DNA of 64,000 bases from Alphaproteobacteria bacterium (GTDB taxonomy: Bacteria > Pseudomonadota > Alphaproteobacteria > Micropepsales > Micropepsaceae): assembly GCA_020852655.1 (NCBI GenBank), contig JADZAI010000076.1:1-64000 (forward strand), given 5' to 3'. A program made the position numbers and the translations under genes. Every line of letters starts with the position of its first letter. Positions within the stretch are counted from its first letter, which is position 1. This document shows positions 45,105 through 54,010 of this stretch, one piece after another. The notes under the pieces are model-generated. The model saw nothing but the letters and a program-made list of their open reading frames with translations. It was not told the origin of the DNA and made no database searches.

Positions 45105-46913
45105 TCAGCGGAACGCCAGCCCCTCGAACGTTCCGGCGTTCCGCCAGCCGTCCAGATATTTGAAATAGGCCGTCGCCCCCTCGGGGTAGCCCACGGCGTA
45201 TTTCGCGCCCGGCCCCGGATCCTGGCCCTCGTTGTTGTAATAGCCGGGCGTGCAGTCCGGTGCGCCGATCATGCGGCCGAAGCCGGTAAGGAGATGCGCG
45301 ACCCAGGAATCCTGCGCCTCCTGCGTCACCTCGACCTCCGCCGCGCCGGCCTCGCGCGCATGCTTCACCACTGCGGCGATCGTCCGCCGGGATTCGGTGA
45401 GGTTGTGCGGTATGTTGGAGATCAGGTTCGCCCCCTGCGTCGGCTGCACGAAGAAGGCGTTCGGGAAGCGGTGCACATGGATGCCGTGCTTGGAGCGCAT
45501 GCCTTCGCCCCAGGCCTCCGACAGCGTCAGCCCGTCGCGTCCCGTCACCTCGAAGCCGGCGCGGCGCTTGTACTCGGTACCGACCTCGAAGCCCGAGGCG
45601 TAGATGATACAGTCGACCTCGTACTCCGTGCCGCCCACCACGAAGCCCTTCTCGGTGATGCGCGCGACGCCCTTGCCGTCGGTGTCGATAAGCTCCGTGT
45701 TCGGAGAATTGAACGCCTGGAGATACTGGTCGTGGAAGCACGGCCGCTTGCAGAGCTGGCGATACCACGCCTTCAGCTTCTCGCCGGTTTCCTTGTCCTC
45801 GACGATCGTCGCGGCGCGCTGGCGGATTTCCTCCATCTTCTCGAAGTCGGAATCCTCATAGGCCGCCAGCATGTTCTTCGGCGTCATCTGGTCGCGCGGC
45901 AGCGCCATGATCCTGGCGCGGATGCGGCGCGAGAGGTCGGTCCAGCCGTCCATGACGAGGTCTTCGCTCGCATTGCCGCCCGCCTGGTTGGCGGTGAAAT
46001 TCTCTAGCCAGCGCTGCTGCCAGCCCGGCGTCGCGATGTCCTTGAACCAGACCGGGTCGATCGGCCTGTTGTCGCGCACATCGACCGACGAGGGCGTCCG
46101 CTGCACCACGTAGAGCTTGCCGCAGGTCTTCGCGAGATGCGGCACGGCCTGCACCGCCGTCGCGCCGGTGCCGATAATGGCGACGCGCTTGTCGCGCAGC
46201 TTCTCCATCGGCGCGCCGAGGGGATCGCCGCCGGTATAGGCGTAGTCCCAGCGGCTTGTATGGAAGGAATGGCCCTTGAAGCGCTCGATGCCGTCGAGAC
46301 CCGGCAGCTTCGGCACATGCAGCGGGCCTGTTCCGAGGCCGATGAAGTTCGCCGTGAAGCGGTCGCCGCGGTCGGTCGAGATCACCCAGCGCTTGTGCGC
46401 TTCGTCCCAGCGTATGTCCTCGACCACCGTGTGGAACAGCGCGTTCTCATAGAGCCCGTATTGCGTCCCGATGCGCTGGCACTGCGCGAGAATTTCCGGC
46501 GCGTGCGCATATTTCTCGCTCGGCATGTGCCCGGTCTCTTCGAGCAGCGGGATATAGACCATCGAGGCCGTGTCGCACTGCGCGCCGGGATAGCGGTTCC
46601 AGTACCAGGTGCCGCCGAAATCGCCGCCCTTCTCGACGATGCGGACATCCGTCACGCCCGCTTCGACCAGCCGCGCCCCCGTCACGAGGCCCGCGAAGCC
46701 GCCGCCGACGAAGGCGAAGGTCACATGGTCGGTCTTCGGCTCGCGCGGCGTGACCGGCGTGTAGGGATCGTCGAGGTAATGCGCAAAGGCGTCCTTGATC
46801 TGGATATATTGCGCATTGCCGTCGGACCGCAGCCGCTTGTCGCGCTCGGCGATGTATTTCGCGAGCAAAGCTTGCTTGTCGATCGCGGGCTTGGCGGCGG
46901 TGGCGGTGCCCAT
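45105..46913 (-). CDS. Baeyer-Villiger-type flavin monooxygenase
   Basis: 602 residues. The first FAD motif is FVGGGFAGLVTGARL, the second dinucleotide motif AIIGTGATAVQAVPHLA. The BVMO fingerprint FxGxxxHxxxW is present: F212, G214, H218, W222 in FKGHSFHTSRWDY. These NADPH- and FAD-dependent enzymes insert oxygen next to a ketone carbonyl to give an ester or lactone. A hydrolase suited to cleave such products is encoded immediately upstream on the strand (27 bp gap). Confidence 0.92.
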   Translation of the reverse strand: MGTATAAKPAIDKQALLAKYIAERDKRLRSDGNAQYIQIKDAFAHYLDDPYTPVTPREPKTDHVTFAFVGGGFAGLVTGARLVEAGVTDVRIVEKGGDFGGTWYWNRYPGAQCDTASMVYIPLLEETGHMPSEKYAHAPEILAQCQRIGTQYGLYENALFHTVVEDIRWDEAHKRWVISTDRGDRFTANFIGLGTGPLHVPKLPGLDGIERFKGHSFHTSRWDYAYTGGDPLGAPMEKLRDKRVAIIGTGATAVQAVPHLAKTCGKLYVVQRTPSSVDVRDNRPIDPVWFKDIATPGWQQRWLENFTANQAGGNASEDLVMDGWTDLSRRIRARIMALPRDQMTPKNMLAAYEDSDFEKMEEIRQRAATIVEDKETGEKLKAWYRQLCKRPCFHDQYLQAFNSPNTELIDTDGKGVARITEKGFVVGGTEYEVDCIIYASGFEVGTEYKRRAGFEVTGRDGLTLSEAWGEGMRSKHGIHVHRFPNAFFVQPTQGANLISNIPHNLTESRRTIAAVVKHAREAGAAEVEVTQEAQDSWVAHLLTGFGRMIGAPDCTPGYYNNEGQDPGPGAKYAVGYPEGATAYFKYLDGWRNAGTFEGLAFR

Positions 46914-46939
46914 GGTCTTTTCCCGGAAACGCGCGCCTC

Positions 46940-47875
46940 TCAGCCCATCGCACCCTGAAGCGCCTTGCCGATGAGCTTCGATGCCTCGGCGGTCTGCGCG
47001 ACGACACCGCCCATGGTGATGAAGCCGTGGATCATCGACTCATACTCCACCAGATCGACCGGCACGCCCGCCGCCTTCAGCTTCGCGGCATATTGCTTGC
47101 CTTCGTCCTTCAGCGGATCGAAGCCCGCGACGATCACCAGCGCCGGCGCGACGCCCGCCACGTCCTTCGCCGCCAGCGGCGAGACGCGCGGGTCGTTGAG
47201 GTCGGCCCCCGCATCGAGATACTGGTCGAAGAACCAGTCCATCCCGGCCTTCTCCAGGAAATATCCCGTCGCGAGGTCGCGCATCGAATCGGTCTGCGCG
47301 CGCGCCTGGGTCACCGGATAGATCAGCGCCTGGAACGAGAGCTTCGGTCCGCCCTTCTGCTTGGCCGCGATGGCGACCGCGGCGGCGAGATTGCCGCCCG
47401 CGCTGTCGCCCGAGACGGCCAGCTTGTTCGGATCGATCGAGAGCGATGCGGCGTTCTTCTCCACCCACACCAGCGCCGCATAGCTGTCGTCGAAGGCGGC
47501 GGGGAATTTGTTCTCCGGGGCCAGGCGATAGTCGACCGAGACGACGCGGCAGCCGCTGTCGTTGGCGATCATGCGGCAGGCGACGTCATGCGTGTCGAGA
47601 TCGCCGATCACCCAGCCGCCGCCGTGATAGTAGATGACCGCCGGAGTCGTGCGGCCGGCCATGCCGACGGGCGTGTAGACGCGCGCCGGGATCGGTCCGC
47701 CTGGGCCGGGAATCTCGATCGCGTCGACCTTGCCGATCGCGACGCCCTTGGCGTCCATGATCTCGCGCATGCCGAGATACATCTGCCGCCCCTGCGGCGG
47801 GCTCATTTCCCACAGCTTCGGCGCGGGGTTTTCCGCCATCTGCTTCAGGATGGCGTCGATCGTTGCGTCCAGCAT
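46940..47875 (-). CDS. Alpha/beta hydrolase of the HSL/acetyl-esterase family
   Basis: 311 residues from ATG 47875 with GAGGGGC upstream. Oxyanion motif HGGGW in VIYYHGGGWVIGDLDTHD and nucleophile in SGDSAGGNLAAAVA are classic for the hormone-sensitive-lipase family; acid in FDPLKDEG and His in MIHGFITMGG. Short acyl esters or lactones are typical substrates. Order on the minus strand is esterase then BVMO, an operon seen in ketone degradation. Confidence 0.92.
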   Translation of the reverse strand: MLDATIDAILKQMAENPAPKLWEMSPPQGRQMYLGMREIMDAKGVAIGKVDAIEIPGPGGPIPARVYTPVGMAGRTTPAVIYYHGGGWVIGDLDTHDVACRMIANDSGCRVVSVDYRLAPENKFPAAFDDSYAALVWVEKNAASLSIDPNKLAVSGDSAGGNLAAAVAIAAKQKGGPKLSFQALIYPVTQARAQTDSMRDLATGYFLEKAGMDWFFDQYLDAGADLNDPRVSPLAAKDVAGVAPALVIVAGFDPLKDEGKQYAAKLKAAGVPVDLVEYESMIHGFITMGGVVAQTAEASKLIGKALQGAMG

Positions 47876-47990
47876 GTGCCCCTCGGGTATGTTTCCTCGG
47901 GGCCACGTTAGCACGAAAGAAGCCGCCGCAACGATCGGCGTCACCGGTACGCCGCCGCACCCGCGAGGCCGGCCGTCCGGCGCTGCGCCG

Positions 47991-48200
47991 CTAGTGCAGC
48001 GTCGGGCGCTTCTGCGGATCGAGCCGGCCGGCGATCATGTCGTCGGCGACCGAGCGCAGCATCCGCCACAGCTCGGCGCGCTCCTCGTCGCCCGCCATGT
48101 CGAGCTCGGCGATGGCGCGGTCCGCCCATGCCAGCGCGTCACGGCCGTGCGCGTCGATCAGCCAATAGGCCAGGTCCTGAAAATCCGATGCGTTCAACAT
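47991..48200 (-). CDS. Small conserved hypothetical protein
   Basis: 69 residues from ATG 48200 with GGAGAACG upstream. Trp/Ala-rich and acidic: DFQDLAYWLIDAHGRDALAW, DEERAELWRMLRSVADDMIA. No family named with confidence. The sequence looks like a small all-helical soluble protein. Expressed alone or with the adjacent membrane protein gene upstream (95 bp). Confidence 0.7.
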   Translation of the reverse strand: MLNASDFQDLAYWLIDAHGRDALAWADRAIAELDMAGDEERAELWRMLRSVADDMIAGRLDPQKRPTLH

Positions 48201-48295
48201 GGCGTTCTCCAGACGACCCCCGGAATGCGTGGGAGCGTTGCCATGCCGACCATCTAGAATGCGCGAAGGTTTCCGAGCGATTAACGCCCCCCGCG

Positions 48296-48850
48296 TCAGC
48301 CCCGCGTCGCCGCGAAGAACGCCTCCGCCGCCTCGACCAGGCGATCGCCGCGCACGTCCAGGCCGGAGAGATTGGCGGTGACCGGAACGCCCGCCGGCAC
48401 CGGCTTCGCGGGCTGGCGGCCGAAGGGGAACTTGTAGCGCGGCCTCAGGAAGCGCTCGGCCCGCATCGCCTCGATCTGGAGCATCACCTGCGTGCCCGGC
48501 TGGTGCCGGGTCAGCCGCTTCACCTCGCGCCACGGGATCGTCTCGCCGAGCCGCGTGTCGCGGAAGCCGCGCCCGTCGATGGTCACGACCGGGGCATTGG
48601 CCTTCACCTCCAGCCACACCTTGCGCAGCATCCAGGCGCAATAGAGCGCAGCGAGGATGCCGCCGATCGTCAGCGGCAGGGCGAGCCAGGGCACGAAGGA
48701 GCCCATCACCAGGCCGAAATAGAAGAGCGCGAAACCGACCGCCGTCGCGAAGGCCCAGGTCGCGATCCGCATCGAAGCGGCATAGGGCAGCAGATGGGCC
48801 TCCAGCGGAACGGGCGCGTTCGTGCCGCCGCTCTGCGATGCGTCACTCAA
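48296..48850 (-). CDS. Membrane protein with PH-like domain (STM3941-like)
   Basis: 184 residues. Two membrane helices are visible at about 28-50 and 53-74 (WAFATAVGFALFYFGLVMG; LALPLTIGGILAALYCAWML). A soluble C-terminal segment VVTIDGRGFRDTRLGETIPW follows, reminiscent of bacterial PH-like domains of the STM3941 type. Function unknown. It is divergent from the dehydrogenase gene. Confidence 0.68.
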   Translation of the reverse strand: MSDASQSGGTNAPVPLEAHLLPYAASMRIATWAFATAVGFALFYFGLVMGSFVPWLALPLTIGGILAALYCAWMLRKVWLEVKANAPVVTIDGRGFRDTRLGETIPWREVKRLTRHQPGTQVMLQIEAMRAERFLRPRYKFPFGRQPAKPVPAGVPVTANLSGLDVRGDRLVEAAEAFFAATRG

Positions 48851-49056
48851 GATGCAAGGCTCCTGCTCCCTCGCGCCCAGGACTCAGGCGGGCGGCCGCT
48901 TCGCCGGTGGAAGGCCGCGGCGGCATGCCTTCTAGGGCCAAGCCGGGTCGAACGGAAGCGCGGGGGCACCTTCCGGGGCGGCAGGTCACGCCCCCTTGCC
49001 CCCGCGCGCCGCTATTGGTCTTGTGCGGCCACAACGAGATTTGTCGGGAGAGTCCC

Positions 49057-50082
49057 ATGCGCGCGGCAATGTTCAAAGGCGTCGGTCGGCCGATGGAGGT
49101 CGAGACGATCGACGATCCGACGCCCGAGCCCCACACCCTGATCCTCAAGGTCAAGAATTGCGGCATCTGCGGTTCGGACCTGCACATGACCGACGCGCAC
49201 TCCATCATGCCGCTCGCCGCGGGCAACGTGATGGGCCATGAGTTCTCCGGCGAGGTCGTCGCCATCGGCTCCGACTGGAAGGGCCGTTTCAAGGAAGGCG
49301 ACCGGGTCGCCGCCTTCCCTTACATCAGTTGCGGCAAGTGCCCCGCCTGCCTCTCCGGCGGCGCTTTCGGCATGTGCCCCGAAGGCAAGGGTATCGGCCT
49401 CGGCCAGAGCCATGGCGGCTATGCCGAGCTCGTGAAGATCGCCGGCACCGGCGCGCACCGCCTGCCCGACGTCGTCTCCTACGAGGAGGGCGCGCTGGTC
49501 GAGCCGCTCGCCGTCGGCCTCCACGCCGTCGACAAGGCGCAGATGGCGCGCGGCGCGACCGTGCTGGTCATCGGCGCCGGCCCGGTCGGCCTCTCGGTGA
49601 TGCTGTGGGCCCGCTTCCTCGGCGCGCGCCATGTCATCGTCTCGGAGCGCGCCGCCGGCCGCCGCGAGATGGCGGCAAAATTCGGTGCCACCGACATGGT
49701 CGATCCGTCCCAGCCCCTCACCGAACAGGTCATGAAGATCGCCGGCAAGGGCCCCGACATCATCTTCGAATGCGTCGGCGTCCCCGGCCTCCTCAACCAG
49801 ATGATCAACGAGGCCCCGGTCGGCGCCACCATCCTGGTTGCCGGCGTCTGCCAGGAGATGGACCAGATCCTCCCCCTCACCGCGATCGTGAAGGAACTGC
49901 GCCTCCAATTCGTCCTCGGCTACCGCCCGCCCGATTTCGACTACGTCATCGACATGATCGCCAAGGACCGCGTCGAAGTCTCCCAGATGATCACCGACCG
50001 CGTCACCCTCGACCAACTCCCCTCCGCCTTCGAAGCCCTGCGCAAACCGACGACCCAGTGCAAGGTGATGCTGAAGAACTGA
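49057..50082 (+). CDS. Zinc-binding medium-chain alcohol dehydrogenase
   Basis: 341 residues from ATG 49057 (GGGAGAG upstream). Catalytic zinc ligand region NCGICGSDLHM and GHEFSGEVV, structural-zinc cysteines in CGKCPACLSGGAFGMC, and Rossmann motif VIGAGPVGLSVML identify a threonine/sorbitol-dehydrogenase-like MDR. NAD(P)-dependent oxidation of a secondary alcohol is likely. Monocistronic. Confidence 0.92.
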   Translation: MRAAMFKGVGRPMEVETIDDPTPEPHTLILKVKNCGICGSDLHMTDAHSIMPLAAGNVMGHEFSGEVVAIGSDWKGRFKEGDRVAAFPYISCGKCPACLSGGAFGMCPEGKGIGLGQSHGGYAELVKIAGTGAHRLPDVVSYEEGALVEPLAVGLHAVDKAQMARGATVLVIGAGPVGLSVMLWARFLGARHVIVSERAAGRREMAAKFGATDMVDPSQPLTEQVMKIAGKGPDIIFECVGVPGLLNQMINEAPVGATILVAGVCQEMDQILPLTAIVKELRLQFVLGYRPPDFDYVIDMIAKDRVEVSQMITDRVTLDQLPSAFEALRKPTTQCKVMLKN

Positions 50083-50094
50083 TCATCGGTGATC

Positions 50095-50150
50095 CTCCCC
50101 TGCGCCGCAGGTGCGGGGGAGGGGGACCACGAAGTGGTGGAGGGGGTGAC
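50095..50150. repeat. Dispersed palindromic repeat, copy 1
   Basis: CTCCCC...GGGGAG hairpin (50095-50121) followed by ACCAC-GAA-GTGGT (50126-50138) and a GGAGGGGG tail. A second copy with the same architecture lies at 51781-51838. This type of GC-rich double hairpin between genes is common and dispersed in alphaproteobacterial genomes. It lies 13 bp after the dehydrogenase stop and may act as its terminator. Confidence 0.6.
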
Positions 50151-50240
50151 ATGCGGCAAAACGTCCGTGCTGTTGAACCCTCCAGCCCGCGGTTATCGCC
50201 TGACACTCGACTGCGAAACGCTGAGCCTGTTGCCCCTGGG

Positions 50241-50274
50241 TCCCGGCTCTCCGCTTCGCTCCGGCCGGGATGAC
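50241..50274. repeat. Short inverted-repeat element
   Basis: TCCCGGC (50241-50247) pairs with GCCGGGA (50264-50270) around the GC-rich palindromic core CTCCGCTTCGCTCCG, followed by TGAC. Such elements occur in many copies in alphaproteobacteria, often beside genes. It lies just before the ribosome site of the next gene. Confidence 0.5.
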
Positions 50275-50297
50275 AAGAGAAGGAGAACGGGAACGGT

Positions 50298-50903
50298 ATG
50301 ACCGAACTGTCGCCCGTATTCCGGCCTCGGCTCACGCCTGAGCAGCGCCTCGCGAAGGCGGCCGCATTCATGGCGGCGCACGCCCCGGATGCGACCTTGG
50401 TGACGTCCGAATGTTCGGAAGGCCTCACGCGCGCCGTGTATCGCAAGGGGCCGGTCCTGATCGGCTTTAAATGGCGGCAAAGCGTGGGGACCTTGGGCTT
50501 CGCAAATGAAAACCAGCCGGAGGATTTCTGGCCGGTTACCGCGATTGCCTACGCCTATGCCTGGACGGCGCAGATACTGAGCCACATCGATCACGAGATC
50601 GACGTCGCCGGACCGCGCATGCTCGAACTCGAGCGGCTCTTCTCGAACGAAGAAATCACCAGAACGGCAGGGTGCCTTCACAAAGCATCGCACCGCTACG
50701 GGGATCAGTTCATGAAGCCGGCTCCGCGGCCCGAAACGCTCTTCAAGACGATCCGGCGTGGCTGGCGCGATCTGATGGACGAGATCGGCATCTGGTTCCG
50801 ACGCGGCGTGAACGCGTCGGACCCCCAGCAGCGCCTGCGGGCGAAGCTGAAAGCCAAGCGCAAAGCGGCCGCCGCCGTTCCTCCAGCCGAACCACGCCTG
50901 TGA
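50298..50903 (+). CDS. Hypothetical protein with atypical composition
   Basis: 201 residues from ATG 50298 (GAAGGAGAACGG upstream). No family recognised. Features seen: PDATLVTSECSEGLTRAVYR near residue 30, a WPVTAIAYAYAWTAQILSHI amphipathic or membrane-like segment at about 78-97, and a basic C-terminal tail (LRAKLKAKRKAAAA). Codon use is less GC-rich than the flanks. The gene lies between two repeat elements, so it may have been acquired. Confidence 0.65.
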   Translation: MTELSPVFRPRLTPEQRLAKAAAFMAAHAPDATLVTSECSEGLTRAVYRKGPVLIGFKWRQSVGTLGFANENQPEDFWPVTAIAYAYAWTAQILSHIDHEIDVAGPRMLELERLFSNEEITRTAGCLHKASHRYGDQFMKPAPRPETLFKTIRRGWRDLMDEIGIWFRRGVNASDPQQRLRAKLKAKRKAAAAVPPAEPRL

Positions 50904-50949
50904 CGCAAACGCTCACGCGTTCATGGCAATGTGGGTATAGAATTCGCAA

Positions 50950-51747
50950 ATGACCGTCCTCACCCACCACCTCGTCGCCTTCAACACGGCGACCGAGAGC
51001 GAGAACAAGATCCACGACGACGAGATCGCGGGCCGTTTCGGCTTCACCGGCGGCCTCGTGCCCGGCGTCGATGTCTTCGCCTATATGGCGCATATCCCCG
51101 TCGCGCATTGGGGCCGCGATTGGCTGAGCCAGGGCGGCATGCACGCGCGCTTCGTGAAGCCGGTCTATGACGGCGACGAGACCACCGCCCATGCCGAGGC
51201 GGAAAACGACGACACGCTCGCCCTCTCCGTCACCGCCCGCGGCACGCTCTGCGCCGGCGGCAGCGCGACGCGCCTCGAGCCCGGCCCGATGCCCGCGCTG
51301 CTCCCCTCCGCCGCCATGCCAGACGCGGCGACGCGCCCGAAAGCCTCGCCCCAATCGCTCCGCCCCGGCCAGGTGCTGGGCACGCTGCACGAGGTCTACC
51401 TGAAGGACGCCGGCCTCCAGCACCTGAAGGACACCCGCGAAGACCCGGCGCTCTTCGACGATGGCGCCATCGCCAACCCGGCCTGGATGCTCCGCCGCTG
51501 GAACTATGTGCTGGCGCTGAACGTGCGCCTCGGCCCGTGGATCCACTCCGAAAGCCGCATCCGCCTGCACGGCCTCCTGCGCGACGGCGAGGCGGTGGAG
51601 ACCCGCGCCGTCGTCCACGACAATGTCGAGAAGGGCGGGCACCTCATCGTCTCGCTCGACGTCACCACGAGCGCCCATCACCGCCTCGTCATGTCCGGCC
51701 GCCACTGGGCGATCTACGAACCCCGCCAGGTGCGCGAGAAGCGATAG
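50950..51747 (+). CDS. Hotdog-fold protein (MaoC-like)
   Basis: 265 residues. N-terminal segment IAGRFGFTGGLVPGVDVFAYM is the 'hydratase' loop of MaoC-type hotdog proteins (D/N–G–G/H pattern: GLVPG). Two hotdog halves are visible, as in (R)-specific enoyl-CoA hydratases with a duplicated fold. No active-site His/Asp pair is obvious, so it may be a degenerate or thioesterase-like member. Starts 46 bp after the previous gene. Confidence 0.72.
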   Translation: MTVLTHHLVAFNTATESENKIHDDEIAGRFGFTGGLVPGVDVFAYMAHIPVAHWGRDWLSQGGMHARFVKPVYDGDETTAHAEAENDDTLALSVTARGTLCAGGSATRLEPGPMPALLPSAAMPDAATRPKASPQSLRPGQVLGTLHEVYLKDAGLQHLKDTREDPALFDDGAIANPAWMLRRWNYVLALNVRLGPWIHSESRIRLHGLLRDGEAVETRAVVHDNVEKGGHLIVSLDVTTSAHHRLVMSGRHWAIYEPRQVREKR

Positions 51748-51780
51748 TCCGCAGACGGATGAGTCGCGCCATCCCGTTTC

Positions 51781-51838
51781 CTCCCCCGTTTACGGGGGAG
51801 GTGGCGGCCGGCGTAGCCGGCAGACGGAGGGGGCGAGG
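51781..51838. repeat. Dispersed palindromic repeat, copy 2
   Basis: CTCCCCCGT-TT-ACGGGGGAG (51781-51800) is a perfect 9-bp hairpin; it is followed by GCCGGC-GTA-GCCGGC (51807-51821) and an AGACGGAGGGGGC tail. Same layout as copy 1 at 50095. Located between convergent genes, where it can terminate both. Confidence 0.65.
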
Positions 51839-51858
51839 CGTAGAGCGCCGCCCTTACT

Positions 51859-53091
51859 TCAATGCGTCCACACCCCGCCGGCATTGGTGCGATAGCCGAG
51901 CGCCTTGTAGGCGGCGTCGACCAGGCTCTGGCCGCGGTCGTTGAGCAGGATGCCGAAGCCCATCTTGTTCATCGAATAGCCGAAGCTCATCCGGCATTCG
52001 GGGTCGGCGAAGCCGATCGAGCCGCCCGCCCCGACATGCCCGAAGGCCGGGGCCGACATGATGACCGAACAGCTTTCGGAATTCTCCAGCCGCCGGTTGT
52101 CCATCGACTTCATGTAGCCGAGCGAGAAGCGCGTCGGGATCATCAGCGTCGCGTCTTCGTGCGTCGCCACCGACACCTGGCTCATGCGCGTCAGCGTCTC
52201 CGCCCCGACATAGCGCCGCCCGTTCAGCGCCCCGCCATTCGCCAGCGGCGCATAGAGGCCGGCGAGCCCGCGGGCGTTCGAGATGCCGTTGCCGGCGCCG
52301 ATCTCGGCGGCGTGGCCGGCCCGGCTGTTCGGATCGAAGCCGCCGCCGTTGAAGAGGAAGAGCGCCGGCGGGCTTTCGCGATCCGCCAGCGCCGCCGCGA
52401 CGAGGCGCGAGGGCCGCTCGGTCGGCGGCACCATCGCGATCATCGGGGCGATGCGCGGCTCCACCGAGTCCGGCGTGCCGATCCAGAAATCGATGCCGAG
52501 CGGCCTGGCGACCTCGTCCTGGAAGAACTGGCCCATCCGCTTGCCCGTCGTCTTGTGGACCAGCGGCGCGACCGTCCACGAGCACGAAATACCGTGATAG
52601 CCGTTGCGCGTGCCGGGCTTCCAGAACGGCTCGTGCCGGGCGAGCAGGTCGCACATATAGTCATAGTCATAGACCGCGCCCGGGGCGAGCAGCGGCTTCA
52701 CATGCGGCAGCCCGACCGAATGGTCGAGCATCATCGATACGCGCGCCTCTTCCTTGCCGTTGGTGGCGAATTCCGGCCAGTATTTGGCGACCGGCGCGTC
52801 GAGATCGAGGAGACCGCGATCGGCCGCCATATGCGCGGTCAGCGCCTGTGCGCCCTTGGTGCAGGAAAAGACGACCGAGACGGTGTCGCGCCCCCAAGCG
52901 GGACCTTCCGCCGCCGTGCGGCCGCCCCAGATGTCCACCACGGTCTTGCCGTCGATGGTGATCGCGCAGCTCGCGCCCACCTCGCCCCGGCTGTCGAAAT
53001 TCTCCACGAACTCGTCGACCAGTCCCAGGAACCGCTCGTCGCATTCCCCCTCGACGATGCCGTTCGGCACTCTCCGTTCGATCCGCTGCAT
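51859..53091 (-). CDS. Serine hydrolase of the beta-lactamase class C/EstB type
   Basis: 410 residues, no signal peptide. The S-x-x-K motif is S76-C-T-K79 (VVFSCTKGAQALTAH), and YHGISCSW near residue 165 provides the tyrosine site; these are the catalytic pair of penicillin-binding-protein-like esterases such as EstB and CubicO proteins. Lacking export signals, it is more likely an intracellular esterase or transesterase than a resistance β-lactamase. Confidence 0.88.
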   Translation of the reverse strand: MQRIERRVPNGIVEGECDERFLGLVDEFVENFDSRGEVGASCAITIDGKTVVDIWGGRTAAEGPAWGRDTVSVVFSCTKGAQALTAHMAADRGLLDLDAPVAKYWPEFATNGKEEARVSMMLDHSVGLPHVKPLLAPGAVYDYDYMCDLLARHEPFWKPGTRNGYHGISCSWTVAPLVHKTTGKRMGQFFQDEVARPLGIDFWIGTPDSVEPRIAPMIAMVPPTERPSRLVAAALADRESPPALFLFNGGGFDPNSRAGHAAEIGAGNGISNARGLAGLYAPLANGGALNGRRYVGAETLTRMSQVSVATHEDATLMIPTRFSLGYMKSMDNRRLENSESCSVIMSAPAFGHVGAGGSIGFADPECRMSFGYSMNKMGFGILLNDRGQSLVDAAYKALGYRTNAGGVWTH

Positions 53092-53101
53092 CCACCGCTC
53101 C

Positions 53102-53635
53102 CTATGTTTCTATGGTCATGTAAAGCATCTCTTCGCCCGGATAGTAGCCGGGAAACACGCCGATGATGCGAAAGCCCGCCTTCTCATAGGCGCGGATCGC
53201 CCGGCCGTTCGCCGGATCGGGATCGATCTGGATTCGCCTGATGCCGTCCATCGCGCAGAGCCTGTCGATCATCGCGCGGGTCAGCCGTGGACCGAGCCCG
53301 CACTCGCGGCACTCCGCCAGGAACATGTCGAGCCCGAAGGTCTCCTGCGGCACGCCGAACGCCGTCCACCACGGGTCGCGATTGGCGTGATAGGCCTGGA
53401 TATAGCCGATCGGCTGCCCGCCCAGCACCACGAGGAAGGGCGAGACGCAGTCGCTCTCGATATGGGCGCCGAGTTCCGCCACCTGCTCCGCGATCGGGCT
53501 GTCGTCATACCAGAATGCAACCTCCGGCTCGGCCAGCAGGCGGCCCATGACGTCGAGATCGCCGTGAACAAGCGGCCGCGCGGTCAGCCCGGCGCCGGCA
53601 TCCAGGGACCAGTCGAGCTTCGACCGCACCATCAT
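53102..53635 (-). CDS. GNAT acetyltransferase resembling AAC(6') enzymes
   Basis: 177 residues. Domain features of the acetyltransferase-8/aminoglycoside-6'-N-acetyltransferase group: LLAEPEVAFWYDDSPI at the start, VVLGGQPIGYIQAYHA in the middle, FLAECRECGLGPRLTRAMID (acetyl-CoA loop) and IQIDPDPANGRAIRAYEKAG. Related enzymes also modify siderophore or peptide amines, so resistance is not implied. It starts 10 bp upstream of the serine hydrolase on the same strand. Confidence 0.82.
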   Translation of the reverse strand: MMVRSKLDWSLDAGAGLTARPLVHGDLDVMGRLLAEPEVAFWYDDSPIAEQVAELGAHIESDCVSPFLVVLGGQPIGYIQAYHANRDPWWTAFGVPQETFGLDMFLAECRECGLGPRLTRAMIDRLCAMDGIRRIQIDPDPANGRAIRAYEKAGFRIIGVFPGYYPGEEMLYMTIET

Positions 53636-53760
53636 TCAGGAACGGTGCGGGCTTTCGCCGCGCGGCGTCAACGCCGGCCGCCGCGGGCGAAAACCGGCCC
53701 GGAATCGCGGCCCGCAAGATAAATCCCCGTTTTGCCGCGCCATCTGCTACACCTGCCCGC

Positions 53761-53994
53761 ATGAAATACTCGATCTGCGCCCAAAGGTCCGGACTGGACG
53801 ACGTTTCTGCCGGGCACGAGACTGCCGCCTCGGCGCTTGCCGGCCTGTCGCAACTGAAACAGGACGGCGTGGCGCATATCCAGATCTTCGACGTCCGGAC
53901 CGGCCGGCTCATCGACGAGGCGGCCCTCGCCCGCGCCGACGCGCAGGACAAGCTGATGAACGCCCGCCGCCCGCCTTTGAGGCCGGTAAGGTAG
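53761..53994 (+). CDS. Small hypothetical protein
   Basis: 77 residues. Regular mix KYSICAQRSGLDDVSAGHET, then a helix and a β-strand (HIQIFDVRTGRLIDEA). No family recognised and no clear Shine-Dalgarno. Similar short proteins occur widely in rhizobial-type genomes. Convergent with the GST gene; confidence moderate. Confidence 0.5.
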   Translation: MKYSICAQRSGLDDVSAGHETAASALAGLSQLKQDGVAHIQIFDVRTGRLIDEAALARADAQDKLMNARRPPLRPVR

Positions 53995-54010
53995 ACGCCG
54001 CGGGACGATT

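Noticed and set aside
51859..53091. Resistance beta-lactamase
   Set aside because: No signal peptide and the EstB-like motif pattern; an esterase role is more likely.
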